64,000 nucleotides of DNA from positions 84,700 to 148,699 of the forward strand of contig JAIYBC010000046.1 of assembly GCA_027488845.1 (NCBI GenBank). Direction: 5' to 3'. Source of the stretch: Verrucomicrobiales bacterium. Its GTDB lineage: Bacteria > Verrucomicrobiota > Verrucomicrobiia > Limisphaerales > UBA9464. Below, in pieces: positions 1-8,821 of this stretch; position 1 is the first letter of the stretch; every line of letters begins with the position of its first letter. Made by a program: the position numbers and the translations under genes. A model generated the notes under the pieces. That model was not told the origin of the DNA. It saw only the letters and a program-made list of their open reading frames with translations, and did no database searches.

Positions 1-1181
1 CCGACGCCCAACGCCCTGATCTGCGCCTCCGCGCCCCGACGCAGCAATTCGGCCTCGACCTTCTTCCTTTGCCCGAGCTGATCGAGCTCCCAGGCGTAGT
101 CCTTCTCGGACACCTTCACCTGCATCTCGAGCCGTCGGTACTCCTCGGAGTCCGTCTTGAGCCCTCGGCCGACGGCATCCTGGAGCTGATGGCTCAGGTC
201 GAGGATCCGTCGCTTCTGTTGGATCAGCTCCGGGGTTGGAAGACCCGCTTCCAGGATGTCCCTGACGGAGCGGCTCCCTGGATCCCTAGCCGTCTCGAGC
301 ACGGCCTCGATCCGCGCCGCCTCGGCGAGGTCGGCCTGGGCCTTCGCCAGCGCTGGGTTCGCCTCCGCACCGGCGCCGTTTCCAGCCGCTGAAGCCGGTC
401 CGGATCCCGTGTCGGTTCCAAGTCGGCCCAACGCCTGGAGCTGCGCCTCCGCGCCCCGCCGGAGCACCTCGACCTCGACCTTCTTCTGCTTCAGGTGCCG
501 CTGATACTCCGCCTCCAACAGATCGCGGAGTTCGTTGACGGCCTTGATGGCCCGGTCACGGGCATTGGCGTCGGTGAGCTTCCCGAGGTCGAACTGGGCG
601 TCCCGGATGCTCGCCTTCAGCGAGGCGAGGTTCGCCGAAGGCAACCCGGCGTCCACCACCGCCGAGACCGATTGCTGCTTCTGGTTGGCCTCGTCGACCA
701 TCGCAAGGACCTGCTCGATCCGCGCCGCCTCGGCGAGGTCGGCCTGGGCCTTCCGGACCGCGGGGTTCGATTCGGCGACGGCCGAAGCCCCCATGTCCGA
801 GGACGGAAGGACACCGGATGCCGGCTCACCCTTTCCAAGGGCGACGAGATTCTGTCGCGCCAACCGGACCAGGTTTGTCTGGCCGGGGAACTCGCGGGCC
901 AGCCGCCCGAACGCCGCAGCAGCCTCGTTGGTCCGCCCCAGCTTCCGGTGGCATTCGCCCAACCGGTACAACGCGGTCACCGCGGTCCGGAGCGGCGTCT
1001 CCGCCCCTTCCAGCACCGCCTCGTAACCGCGCACGGCCTCTGCCAGGTCCTGGTCGGACTCCTCCGCGAACAACGCCTTGCGGAACCGCTCCTGCACGAC
1101 GTCCTCGGCCATCACACCGCACGACACGACGGCCAGCAATCCGGCCGACACCATTCCTTTCCAACTGTTGTTTGTCTTCAT
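1..1181 (-). CDS. Exported TPR/coiled-coil protein, 3' end outside window
   Basis: Reads leftward from ATG at 1181 (AGGAAGGA about 5 nt upstream) and stays open to the window edge, so about 393 residues are visible and the C-terminus is missing. It begins MKTNNSWKGMVSAGLLAVVS, a signal peptide, followed by a TPR-like segment (residues about 45-110: EAVRGYEAVLEG, ALYRLGECHRKLGRTNEAA, LAREFPGQ). The rest is helical and charged, and consists of a module of about 138 residues present at least twice: KAQADLAEAARIE recurs, as does LRRGAEAQLQALG/LRRGAEAQIRALG. The 39-nt DNA word starting at 307 is repeated exactly at 714. No catalytic motif was seen. It lies 65 bp downstream of the response regulator on the same strand, so it may be co-transcribed or a target of that system. 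Likely a periplasmic scaffold; function unknown. Confidence 0.75.
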   Translation of the reverse strand, partial: MKTNNSWKGMVSAGLLAVVSCGVMAEDVVQERFRKALFAEESDQDLAEAVRGYEAVLEGAETPLRTAVTALYRLGECHRKLGRTNEAAAAFGRLAREFPGQTNLVRLARQNLVALGKGEPASGVLPSSDMGASAVAESNPAVRKAQADLAEAARIEQVLAMVDEANQKQQSVSAVVDAGLPSANLASLKASIRDAQFDLGKLTDANARDRAIKAVNELRDLLEAEYQRHLKQKKVEVEVLRRGAEAQLQALGRLGTDTGSGPASAAGNGAGAEANPALAKAQADLAEAARIEAVLETARDPGSRSVRDILEAGLPTPELIQQKRRILDLSHQLQDAVGRGLKTDSEEYRRLEMQVKVSEKDYAWELDQLGQRKKVEAELLRRGAEAQIRALGV

Positions 1182-1243
1182 CGGGTTCCTTCCTAGCGGT
1201 TCCGTCCGGTCGTCGTGTCAGGGAATTGAAAATGAGGTTTCGG

Positions 1244-1267
1244 GCGTCAGGCGTCAGGCGTCAGGCG
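1244..1267. repeat. Tandem 7-mer GCGTCAG, 3.4 copies
   Basis: GCGTCAG is repeated three times followed by GCG. The stop codon of the response regulator (minus strand, 1249-1247) lies inside the array, so the last residues of that protein are encoded by repeat-like sequence that continues to about 1306 (words such as CGACGCC, GGTACC, CGACGCCTG). Confidence 0.85.
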
Positions 1268-1990
1268 ATCTCCGGAAGCCCGACGCCCGGTACCCGACGC
1301 CTGCTCCCCCATCTCCAACCGATAGCCGACGCCGTGGACGGTCTTGAGGAAGCGCGGGTTCTCGGGGTCCAGCTCGACCTTCGCGCGCAGCGACGCCATG
1401 TGGGTGTCCACGGTCCGCGTTGTCGGGAACGCGTTCACGCCCCACACCACGTCGAGGAACCGCTCCCGGCTCACCACCGCGCCATCGGCCTCGGCGAGCA
1501 GTTGGAGCATGGCGAATTCCTTCGGCGAGAGGCGCACGGGTTCGCCGGCCCGAGTGGCCTCCCGACGCGCGAAGTCCACCTCGACCTCGCCGAGGCGGAG
1601 CGACGTCGGCGCCGCGTTCTCCGCGCGTTCGACCCGGCGCAGCAACGCCCTCACCCGCGCCAGCAGCTCGTCGACGCCGAACGGCTTCACCAGGTAGTCG
1701 TCGCCGCCGAAGTCGAGGCCGCGGACGCGGTCTTCCAGACGGCCGCGGGCGGTGAGGAACAGCACCGGTGAACGGAACCCAAGCCGCCGCAGCTCGCGGC
1801 AGAGCGCGAAGCCGTCCAGACGCGGCATCATCACGTCGAGCACCACGAGGTCGGGCTTCTCCTCGAGGATCCGCGCGAGGCCGACCTCGCCGTCGGCGGC
1901 CGACAGCACGCGGTAGCCGGCCGACGTGAGGGCGTCCTCGAGTCCGCGACGCATGGCGAGTTCGTCTTCGACGACCAGGATCCGGTTCAT
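1247..1990 (-). CDS. OmpR/PhoB-family response regulator
   Basis: 247-residue DNA-binding response regulator. The receiver domain (residues 1-120) has the acidic pair VEDE, the phospho-acceptor Asp52 in LVVLDVMMPRLDG, the Thr of FLTARG and the Lys of LVKPFG. The C-terminal winged helix (about 130-230) has the typical LSPKEFAMLQLLAE, VVSRERFLDVVWG, TRTVDTHMASLRAKVE and TVHGVGYRLE. ATG at 1990 overlaps the kinase stop codon (ATGA), so translation is coupled and the two form one two-component system. The last 20 or so residues (GEQASGTGRRASGDRLTPDA) run into an intergenic tandem repeat and are probably not part of the fold. Phosphorylated by the adjacent kinase, it should bind tandem direct repeats, of which one candidate lies at 4267-4285. 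Confidence 0.95.
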   Translation of the reverse strand: MNRILVVEDELAMRRGLEDALTSAGYRVLSAADGEVGLARILEEKPDLVVLDVMMPRLDGFALCRELRRLGFRSPVLFLTARGRLEDRVRGLDFGGDDYLVKPFGVDELLARVRALLRRVERAENAAPTSLRLGEVEVDFARREATRAGEPVRLSPKEFAMLQLLAEADGAVVSRERFLDVVWGVNAFPTTRTVDTHMASLRAKVELDPENPRFLKTVHGVGYRLEMGEQASGTGRRASGDRLTPDA

Positions 1991-4230
1991 GGCGTTCCTC
2001 CGATGGTGTTCCCCTTCCGGGCGACAGGCAGGGTCACGACGAACCGTGCGCCCCGTCCGGGATGGCTTTCGACGCGGACCGTTCCGCGGTGTCCCTCGAC
2101 GATGTGCTTCACGATGCTGAGGCCGATGCCGATGCCTTCCGTCTCCCGCCGCAGCTCGGAGCCCAGCCGGTGGAAACGGTCGAAGATGCGACGATGTTCC
2201 GACTCGGGGATGCCCGGGCCCGAATCGGCGACCGAGAGGGCCCATGCGTCGGCACCGCGTTCCAACGCGAGGACCACCTCGGAATCCTCCGGCGCGTGCT
2301 TGAGGGCGTTGTCGAGCAGGTTGACCAGGCATTGCTGGACCGCGTCGGGGTCGGCATCGACGCGGTCCGACGCGGAATCGGGCGCGGGTTCCGGGAGCCG
2401 AAGCACGAGCCGGACGCGGCGGGGAGCGAATTGCGGTTCGAGAATCCGCGCGGTTTCGGAGACCAGCGCCGGGAGGTCGGTCGGACGGGGCTCGTATTCC
2501 CGGCGTCCGCGCTCGATCCGGGACCAGTCGAGGACGTTCTGGACCAGCGTGCCGAGCCGACGGCATTCGCGGACGATGAGGTCGTAGTATTCCCGCCGCC
2601 GTTCCGCAGAGGCGTCGCCGCCCCGCTGGAGGTTCTCCGCCAACAGACGGACCGAGGCCAACGGGGCCCGCAACTCGTGGGTGACGCCGGCCACGAAGTT
2701 GGTCTGGGCCTCGGTGAGGTCCTGAAGACGGAGGAAGGCCCGACGCCCGAGGAAGAGCGCCGCGATCACCGCGACCGCGGCTGCCGCCCCAAGGCTCCCG
2801 GACCAGGCGACCTGCCGTCGCACCGAGGCGAAGTACGCGGCCGGCTCCGCGAGTCCGACCTCCACCCTGGAGCCGTCCTCGGCGCCCGGAAACAGCGGCG
2901 CCGACGCGAGTGACTTCCAGTCGGACGAGTCGGAAGCGCCGACGGCGTTCCAGGTCTCGTCGCCGATCCGGAAGCGGATCCCCCAGCCCGATCCGGCACG
3001 GAGTCCCGGCAGTTCGGAAGCCGCACGGAAAGCGGACCGGACCGTCTGCTCGGGGAAAAGCGTGCCGACCGCCTCGCCGACCGCGCCACTGGGGCGAAGG
3101 GCCCCGCCCGTGGCGGATGAACTCCAGAAGAGGCGTCGTCCGTCCGGCCCGCCGACCCAGAACGCCCCGGACTTTGGATTGCGGGCGAGTCCGCGGGCGA
3201 CGGCTTCGCGCCACGGCGTCTCGGATTCGAGGCGGCGCAGCGTCTCGACGACCTTCTCCCAGTCGGCGTCGCCGACGGCCCAGCCGGATTGGAGGGACTC
3301 CCGCACGGACGGCCAGAGGACCGCCGGACGATGGCGGAAATCCTGAAGGAAGGCGCCGCGAAGCGCCGAGCCATGGCGTGCGTCGGCGGGCTTCGGAAGA
3401 CGGAAAAGCTCCCTCCACGCGAGCATCGAGACCGGAAGCCCGGCCGGCGTCCGGACGTTGGGTGCGGCCTCGCGGACGCGTTCCAGCTCCGTGACCGGAT
3501 CCGGGAACGATCCGGAGCGGATTCCGTGGCGGACCTCGAGGAAATGGGCGACCGCCGAGGCCTCGGGACCGGCCTCGGTCGCGGGGAAACCCACCCACGG
3601 ATTCGTGGACGAAGACAGCGGCACCGCGGCCGCCTGTTCCCACCGGAGACGGAGTCCGGGTGCGGCGGCGAGCCACCATTCCGGCGGTTCCATGCGGTTC
3701 GCTCCGGAATCCCGCCATTCCTCCAACGGCAGCGACAACCGGGCCGGGGACGCGCTGGCGGCGGGTTCCAGGAAGGGCCTTTGAAATGTCGCCGCCGCGG
3801 CCGGCGCGATGGAGGCGGCCTCCTCGGCGGCGCGGGTCTCGGCCCGGCGGAGATCGGCATGGAGCAGGTCGAGGAGCGTCGCGAGCCCCATGAGCACCGG
3901 CCACGCGCCGGCGAGCACCCAGGTCCAGAGACGTCGGTCGGGCACCTCGGCTTCCGGTGGCTTCCGCGGAAGCCGAAGACGCAGGGCGGCGAAGGCGACG
4001 GCCAGGAGGCCCAACAGCAGGAGCGTGGACCGGTTGCCGACGGCGCCGCTGCGGATTCCGAATCCCGTCAGGGAAACGCCGTAGAACACGAGAATCAGGG
4101 CGTCCCGAAGAAGCCAGGGAAGCCGGCCCAGGAATCCGGGCACGCCGGCGGAGACGAGGAAGCCGAGATAGGCCGCCCACGGGGCCGCGTCGCGCAGGAA
4201 GGACTCCGGGATGGAGGACGGGAGCGGCAC
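1987..4230 (-). CDS. Membrane sensor histidine kinase
   Basis: About 747 residues from a GTG at 4230, chosen because GGGGAAG lies 5 nt upstream and the longer reading frame would run into the neighbouring gene. N-terminus: three or four hydrophobic segments (AAYLGFLVSAGVPGFL, ALILVFYGVSLTGFG, LLLLGLLAVAFAALRL, TWVLAGAWPVLMGLATLL). Then comes an unrecognised sensor region of about 400 residues, probably extracytoplasmic, closed by the helix SLGAAAAVAVIAALFLG. The catalytic core is standard: H-box FVAGVTHELRAPLASVR with the phosphorylated His near residue 518, N-box NLLDNALKHAPE, G1 DSGPGIPE and G2 GIGIGLSIVKHIVEG. The stop overlaps the regulator start by 4 bp. The sensor region has no PAS or HAMP that I can see, so the signal is unknown. 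Confidence 0.93.
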   Translation of the reverse strand: MPLPSSIPESFLRDAAPWAAYLGFLVSAGVPGFLGRLPWLLRDALILVFYGVSLTGFGIRSGAVGNRSTLLLLGLLAVAFAALRLRLPRKPPEAEVPDRRLWTWVLAGAWPVLMGLATLLDLLHADLRRAETRAAEEAASIAPAAAATFQRPFLEPAASASPARLSLPLEEWRDSGANRMEPPEWWLAAAPGLRLRWEQAAAVPLSSSTNPWVGFPATEAGPEASAVAHFLEVRHGIRSGSFPDPVTELERVREAAPNVRTPAGLPVSMLAWRELFRLPKPADARHGSALRGAFLQDFRHRPAVLWPSVRESLQSGWAVGDADWEKVVETLRRLESETPWREAVARGLARNPKSGAFWVGGPDGRRLFWSSSATGGALRPSGAVGEAVGTLFPEQTVRSAFRAASELPGLRAGSGWGIRFRIGDETWNAVGASDSSDWKSLASAPLFPGAEDGSRVEVGLAEPAAYFASVRRQVAWSGSLGAAAAVAVIAALFLGRRAFLRLQDLTEAQTNFVAGVTHELRAPLASVRLLAENLQRGGDASAERRREYYDLIVRECRRLGTLVQNVLDWSRIERGRREYEPRPTDLPALVSETARILEPQFAPRRVRLVLRLPEPAPDSASDRVDADPDAVQQCLVNLLDNALKHAPEDSEVVLALERGADAWALSVADSGPGIPESEHRRIFDRFHRLGSELRRETEGIGIGLSIVKHIVEGHRGTVRVESHPGRGARFVVTLPVARKGNTIGGTP

Positions 4231-4266
4231 AGGACTTCCCCAAATTGCCGAAGACCGCCGGGGAAG

Positions 4267-4285
4267 TGTCAGGAAAATGTCAGGA
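4267..4285. promoter_or_regulatory. Tandem TGTCAGGA repeats, 11-bp period
   Basis: Two exact copies of TGTCAGGA (plus-strand sense) start 11 bp apart, 37-55 bp upstream of the GTG of the kinase. Direct half-sites one helical turn apart are the binding pattern of OmpR/PhoB regulators, and TGTCA-N6-TGTCA resembles the core of a Pho box. It may be an autoregulatory site for the kinase/regulator pair. The half-sites read in the direction opposite to the kinase gene, which differs from the usual Pho-box orientation. Confidence 0.45.
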
Positions 4286-4333
4286 GTCGGGCGAAGGGGC
4301 TGGATTCCGGCAGGAACGGGTGATGCCGGGTGA

Positions 4334-6823
4334 TCAGTTCCCGCGGAGCAATCTTTGGACGACGTCGGCGGGGAGGCCGCTGTTCTGGATGGTGGTGCGG
4401 GCATCCGCGGCACCCGATCTCAGGAGGTTCCCCGCGGCCTGTTCCAATGCGTCGCCCCGCCGGGTCGGGTCCTGGATGGACATCGCCCAAGTCCATCCGA
4501 GCCCCGGGTCCGAGCTGCCCACGGAGCCGACGAACGCCGCCACCGCCTTGTCGCGTCCCTCGCCGGCCGTGAGCGAGTTCAGCCATTGCGCCGCCTGCTG
4601 AGGTTCGCTCCGGGGCCAGTTCTGCATGAGCGTCTGCGCCGCGTCGTCCCTCACCTGGCCTGCCGGGAACCGGCCGACCCACTCCGCCGTGTAGGCCGGG
4701 TCCGCCCCGGCCATGTTGCCGATCACCGAGCGGATCCCGCGCTCCAGCTCCGGGCCTGTCAGAGTGCCCACGTAGTGTGCGGCCTCCTGCGGCGAGGTCG
4801 AAGCCCATTGGCCCAGCACGCTCGCCATCGCACCCGCGCGGCCGTCCCCGGCCGGCAACCCCTGGGCCCAACCCAGGGCCGAAGCCGGATCGGCCGAGGC
4901 CCAGGAACCCGCGATGCGCCTCAACGCCTCGTCCCTTCCGGGACCCTCCGGCATCGCCATCGCACCGGCCCCGGCCGCCTGCGGATCGCGCGACGCCCAG
5001 TTCCCGAGCAGTTCGCCGAGGAACCGATCCCGCGTGCCGTCGTCCGGCAGCTTCGACGCGAACGCCATGCCCTCCTCCGGGTTCCGCCAGGACCAGGTGT
5101 TGGCGACCGTGGACATCATCTGGTTCCGCTGATCCCCGGCGGGAAGGGTCTGGAGGAACTCGGCCGCCTCGCCGACGTTTTCGCGGGCCCACTGCCAGGA
5201 CATCCGTTCGATGGCGGCGTTGCGTTCGGGACCCTCCGGGAGCTGCTTCATCCAGGCGACCGCCGCCTCGGGGTCCGATCCCATCCAGCCGTCCGCCAAC
5301 TGGCCGATCATCTGGATCCGCTGCTGGCCCACGGGAAGGTCGTTGAGGTGTTGGGCGGCCAGAGCCGGCTCCTGCTGCGAGAGCGACCACATGAGGTTCT
5401 GCATGGCGCCGGCGCGGAGCGTGGGGCTGTCCAGGCTGCCCACCCATTCGAGCGCGGCCCGCGGATCCTGTTCCATCCACGCCTGGGCGAGGGACTGGAC
5501 GGCACCGACCTTTCCCAGTCCGCCCGGAAGGGCCGCGGCGGCGGCGGCGGCGGCCTGGGGATCGGTCCGGGCCCAACCCGCGAGGGACTGTGCCACGGCG
5601 GCGTTGCGGGCCTCGACACCGGGAAACTCCCTGGCGGCGGCCAGCGCGGCGGCCGGATCCCGTTCGGCGTAGTCGGCGAAGATCTGGCCCAACCGATGGG
5701 TGTCCTGGGTGCTGAACCGCAGGCCCCGGAGCGAGGCGATCGCACCGGCGGGATCCTCCTCCAGCCGGGTGGAGGCCAAGGCGAGGAGACCGCGCGTGCG
5801 CTGGGCGGAGTCCGTCCGTCCGGCCAGCCATTGCTTCAACGCCTCCGGATCCCGCTCGACGAGGTTGCCGAGGAGGTTCCTCTCCATCTCCTCGCGGTTC
5901 TGGGATGCCGGCAGCAGGTCGAGGATCTTCAACCCCTTCGCCGGGTCGCTCCAGGTCATGCCCTCCAGCGACTGGACCGTCCGGCTCTTGCGGCGGGTCT
6001 CCTCCGGAAGCGACTTGAACCACTCCAGGGCCGCGTCGGCGTCGGTCTCCATCCATTTGGACAGGACGGAGCCGAACGCCTGGTTGCCGCCGCCCCACCG
6101 GTTGCCACGCCCCGCCTTGAGGGCCTCCTCCGCGGCCAGCTTCGGATCGCTGTCCACCATGGACTGGAGGACCTCCCCACGGATCCATTCCCTTTGAGGC
6201 GTCGGCAGCTTGTCGACCATCGCGAGAGCCCCCTTGGCGTCCTTCTCCGCCATGCCCGACAGGACCCCGGACAGCACCTGGCGCCGACGGGAGGCCGGCT
6301 GGATCGCGTCGACGAGCGCAAGGGCCTCCGCAGGCTCGGTGCGCGCCAGGGTGCGGAGGCCCAAGGTCGTCATCATGTCGCGGATCCCGCGGACCTTCTG
6401 CCCCTTGGCCGCCTCGAGCACGCCCCGCGGATCCTTTTCCGACCAGACTTCGACGAGGAGCCAACGCAGGTTCAGCTGCGCCTCGTTGCCGACAGAACGT
6501 TCGAGGATGCCGTAGGCCTCACGCAGCTGCGCCAGCTCAAGTCCGTCGCAGAACCGCTGGAACTCCTTCCATCGGCGCTGCATCGGCATCCTGGAGATCT
6601 CCCGGATCCGCTCCTCGAGGTTCCCCGGGGACTCCGCCGTCGTCCGCCCCGCCCGGAGCGGATTGCCGGAGACGCCACGGACCTCCCCCGTCGACGCCTT
6701 CGAGGCCGAGGCCGGCGGGGAGGACGTCCCGGAGCCGGAGCCGGCGGAGCGGCCGAGGGAAAGTCCGACGGCGATGCCGACGGCGGCGGAGACGGCGGAC
6801 AGGACGGCGGGGGAGGTCTTCAT
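4334..6823 (-). CDS. Exported W-x-DP repeat protein
   Basis: 829 residues from ATG at 6823; the frame stays open further upstream, but only as antisense to the oxidoreductase gene, and MKTSPAVLSAVSAAVGIAVG is a good signal or anchor segment. After a low-complexity Ser/Ala linker the protein is built of more than fifteen repeats of about 35 residues with the pattern W...DP.AA..W...LP.G..R..A (for example WASRDPQAA, WMEQDPRAALEWVGSL, WMGSDPEAAVAWMKQLPEG). Such repeats should form an alpha-alpha solenoid, used for binding rather than catalysis. Proteins of this kind are frequent in Verrucomicrobia; the partner is unknown. It is the first gene in a same-strand run with the kinase (103 bp between coding ends), so a link to that two-component system is possible but unproven. 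Confidence 0.85.
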   Translation of the reverse strand: MKTSPAVLSAVSAAVGIAVGLSLGRSAGSGSGTSSPPASASKASTGEVRGVSGNPLRAGRTTAESPGNLEERIREISRMPMQRRWKEFQRFCDGLELAQLREAYGILERSVGNEAQLNLRWLLVEVWSEKDPRGVLEAAKGQKVRGIRDMMTTLGLRTLARTEPAEALALVDAIQPASRRRQVLSGVLSGMAEKDAKGALAMVDKLPTPQREWIRGEVLQSMVDSDPKLAAEEALKAGRGNRWGGGNQAFGSVLSKWMETDADAALEWFKSLPEETRRKSRTVQSLEGMTWSDPAKGLKILDLLPASQNREEMERNLLGNLVERDPEALKQWLAGRTDSAQRTRGLLALASTRLEEDPAGAIASLRGLRFSTQDTHRLGQIFADYAERDPAAALAAAREFPGVEARNAAVAQSLAGWARTDPQAAAAAAAALPGGLGKVGAVQSLAQAWMEQDPRAALEWVGSLDSPTLRAGAMQNLMWSLSQQEPALAAQHLNDLPVGQQRIQMIGQLADGWMGSDPEAAVAWMKQLPEGPERNAAIERMSWQWARENVGEAAEFLQTLPAGDQRNQMMSTVANTWSWRNPEEGMAFASKLPDDGTRDRFLGELLGNWASRDPQAAGAGAMAMPEGPGRDEALRRIAGSWASADPASALGWAQGLPAGDGRAGAMASVLGQWASTSPQEAAHYVGTLTGPELERGIRSVIGNMAGADPAYTAEWVGRFPAGQVRDDAAQTLMQNWPRSEPQQAAQWLNSLTAGEGRDKAVAAFVGSVGSSDPGLGWTWAMSIQDPTRRGDALEQAAGNLLRSGAADARTTIQNSGLPADVVQRLLRGN

Positions 6824-7019
6824 GGGGGAAGGTCTTCGGGTCCGGCGGCAGTGATGACAGGAGGCCCGGACGAAAAGTTCAAGAGCACCGACGGAAGCAC
6901 GCCCCATCGCAAACCGGAACCGATCCGGACCCCAGAATCCGGAATCCCACGTCACGAATCCCCAATGCCGTGGGTCCTTCGGCGTTGATCGGGAGCGGTC
7001 GAACGAAGAGCGTTGCGCC

Positions 7020-8048
7020 ATGCATTCCCCCCTGCGCATCGGGATCGTCGGCACCGGCTTCATCGCCGATGTCATCGCCACCGCCATGAAGGAGACCTCG
7101 GCCGTCCGGCTGTCCGCCGTGGCGAGCCGGCGTGTGGAGACGGCGTCGGCCTTCGCGGCCCGACACGACTGCGTGCCGGTGCACGGGACGTGGGAGGAGC
7201 TGCTGGCGAGCGGGGACGTCGACGCCGTGTACGTCGCCACGCCGACGGTGGCGCGCGAGGCGATCTGCGTGGAGGCGGCGAAGCGGGGCAAGCACGTGCT
7301 CGGCGACAAGCCGTTCCGCGACCTCGCCTCGCTCCGGAACATCACCGCGGCCTGCCGCGAGGCGGGCGTGGCGTTCATGGACGCCACCCATTTCACGCAC
7401 CACCCCCGCACCCGGCAGATCCGGGCGGAACTGCCCGAACGCACCGGGCGGCTCGAGTCGATCCGCACCTCCTTCTTCTTCCCCAACGCGGACAAGGCGA
7501 ACATCCGCCTCCAGCCAGACAAGGAGCCGACGGGCGCCATCGGAGACATGGCGTGGTACTCGATGCGCGCCGTGGCCGAGTACGCGCCGCACCATCCGGC
7601 GGTGGTCTGCAGCCGCGGCGTGGCCCGCCGTGACGCGTCCAACGGCGCGTTCCTGCGCGGCGCCGGCGTGATCGGGTTCGCCGACGGCCTCACCACCACC
7701 TGGGATGCCGGCTACACCGTCGGCGCATGCCTGATGGACCTCGACCTGATGGGCGAGAAGGGCGTGATCCAGGTCGACGACTTCGTCCTGGACTGGGCCG
7801 GCGGATACTTCCTCCCGGACCACTCGCGCGTGGTCGGCTTCACCCAACGCAACGGCCCGGTCTCACCCTCGGGCTACGTCCGCGTGGAATCGCCGAGCCC
7901 GGTGCGGCAGGCGGCGTTGATGATGGAGGAGTTCGCCCGTCTCGCGCGCGACCCGCGCAGCCCCGACGTCGAGGCCAGCATCCGGCGCACCGAGTACACC
8001 CAGCACCTGGTCGACACGATCTTCGCCTCCCTCGAGGTCGGCGCCTGA
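7020..8048 (+). CDS. Gfo/Idh/MocA-family oxidoreductase
   Basis: 342-residue NAD(P)-dependent sugar or polyol dehydrogenase-like protein. The N-terminal Rossmann domain has GIVGTGFIADVI (residues 7-18) and VDAVYVATPTVAREA. The usual EKP catalytic signature reads DKPFRD, keeping the conserved Lys-Pro. The C-terminal domain contains GAIGDMAWYSMRAV, matching the family's G-x-x-x-D-x-G/A-x-Y segment. The substrate cannot be told from sequence. It is divergent from the W-x-DP gene (196 bp between the starts) and followed by a repeat element and the cupin gene. No signal peptide, so cytoplasmic. Confidence 0.9.
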   Translation: MHSPLRIGIVGTGFIADVIATAMKETSAVRLSAVASRRVETASAFAARHDCVPVHGTWEELLASGDVDAVYVATPTVAREAICVEAAKRGKHVLGDKPFRDLASLRNITAACREAGVAFMDATHFTHHPRTRQIRAELPERTGRLESIRTSFFFPNADKANIRLQPDKEPTGAIGDMAWYSMRAVAEYAPHHPAVVCSRGVARRDASNGAFLRGAGVIGFADGLTTTWDAGYTVGACLMDLDLMGEKGVIQVDDFVLDWAGGYFLPDHSRVVGFTQRNGPVSPSGYVRVESPSPVRQAALMMEEFARLARDPRSPDVEASIRRTEYTQHLVDTIFASLEVGA

Positions 8049-8071
8049 ATCCCACAAGACCCAAGGGATCG

Positions 8072-8212
8072 GCATGCAAAACCGCAAAGCCGCGATGCAG
8101 AGGGGGCACGCAAGTGAATCCGCAGCCCGGCGGCCGCGGCTACCTCCGAGAAATCGGAGATCACGAATCGCGAATCTGGAATCACTTGGCGGCCTTGCGT
8201 ATCTGCGTGAGC
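8072..8212. repeat. Dispersed inverted-repeat element, copy A
   Basis: Degenerate member of a family of intergenic elements in this window. The left arm (about 8072-8100) contains ACCGCAAAGCCGCGATGCAG; the right arm 8185-8212 contains CTTGGCGGCCTTGCGTATC followed by TGCGTGAGC, roughly the reverse complement. The core holds the word TCACGAATCGCGAATCTGGA, related to TCACGAATCCCCAAT near 6954. No coding content. Confidence 0.5.
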
Positions 8213-8268
8213 TCCGTCTTCGCTTCCATCGAGTCGCAACGCCTGAACCCCCAGACCGTTTTCCCGCC

Positions 8269-8790
8269 ATGCACCCCGTCGTCCAGAAGCTGATCGAACA
8301 GTACCGGCTCCAACCGCTGCCGGTGGAGGGCACCCTTTTCGCCCAGACCTACCGCTCGGCCGCGGAACTCGCGCCGGGACAGCCGGCCGGAACCGTGATG
8401 GTCGGCCTCTACTGCGAGGAACCCCGCAGCGAATCGCTGTTCCACCGGCTCACGCTCGACGAGGTCTGGCACTTCTACGGCGGGGATCCGTTCCGCCTGA
8501 TCCTCCTGCGGCCCGACGGCACCGGCGAGGACGTGGTGCTCGGGCCGGATCCGATGGCCGGTCACCGGGCGCAGTACATCGTGCCGGCCGGCGTCTGGCA
8601 GGCGGCGCACCTGATCCAAGGTGGGGCATGGTCGCTGTACGGATGCACCATGTCCCCGGGCTGGATTCCCGGATGCTTCGAGGGCGGAACCCGCGCGGCC
8701 CTGCTCGCCAGCCATCCGTCGCGGGCCGCGGACATCGAGCGCTACGCCTGTCCGGACGGCGAGATCCACATGCCGTCCTCGATGGCCTGA
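8269..8790 (+). CDS. Cupin_5 (DUF985) family protein
   Basis: 173 residues from ATG at 8269. An upstream in-frame extension exists, but it is made of repeat element and was rejected. Matches the cupin_5 pattern: MHPVVQKLIEQYRLQPLPVEG at the start, then FHRLTLDEVWHFYGGDP and LILLRPDG in the first barrel half, then YIVPAGVWQAAHL and YGCTMSPGW near the end. The family forms a small beta-barrel; members of YML079w type have a buried pocket but no established reaction. His and Glu residues in RLTLDEVWHF could bind a metal. Cytoplasmic. No operon partner is evident. Confidence 0.88.
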   Translation: MHPVVQKLIEQYRLQPLPVEGTLFAQTYRSAAELAPGQPAGTVMVGLYCEEPRSESLFHRLTLDEVWHFYGGDPFRLILLRPDGTGEDVVLGPDPMAGHRAQYIVPAGVWQAAHLIQGGAWSLYGCTMSPGWIPGCFEGGTRAALLASHPSRAADIERYACPDGEIHMPSSMA

Positions 8791-8821
8791 GCAGGAAGGA
8801 TTCGGAAGGAACGAAGACGGG

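Noticed and set aside
826..1164. 112-residue minus-strand frame and several plus-strand frames in the first 1.2 kb
   Set aside because: Shadows of the coiled-coil protein that reads through the window edge in another frame.
1991..4243. Extension of the response regulator frame upstream to about 998 residues
   Set aside because: The part before 1990 is an out-of-frame reading of the kinase gene.
6824..7699. N-terminal extension of the W-x-DP protein
   Set aside because: Antisense to the Gfo/Idh/MocA gene; a proper signal peptide starts at 6823.
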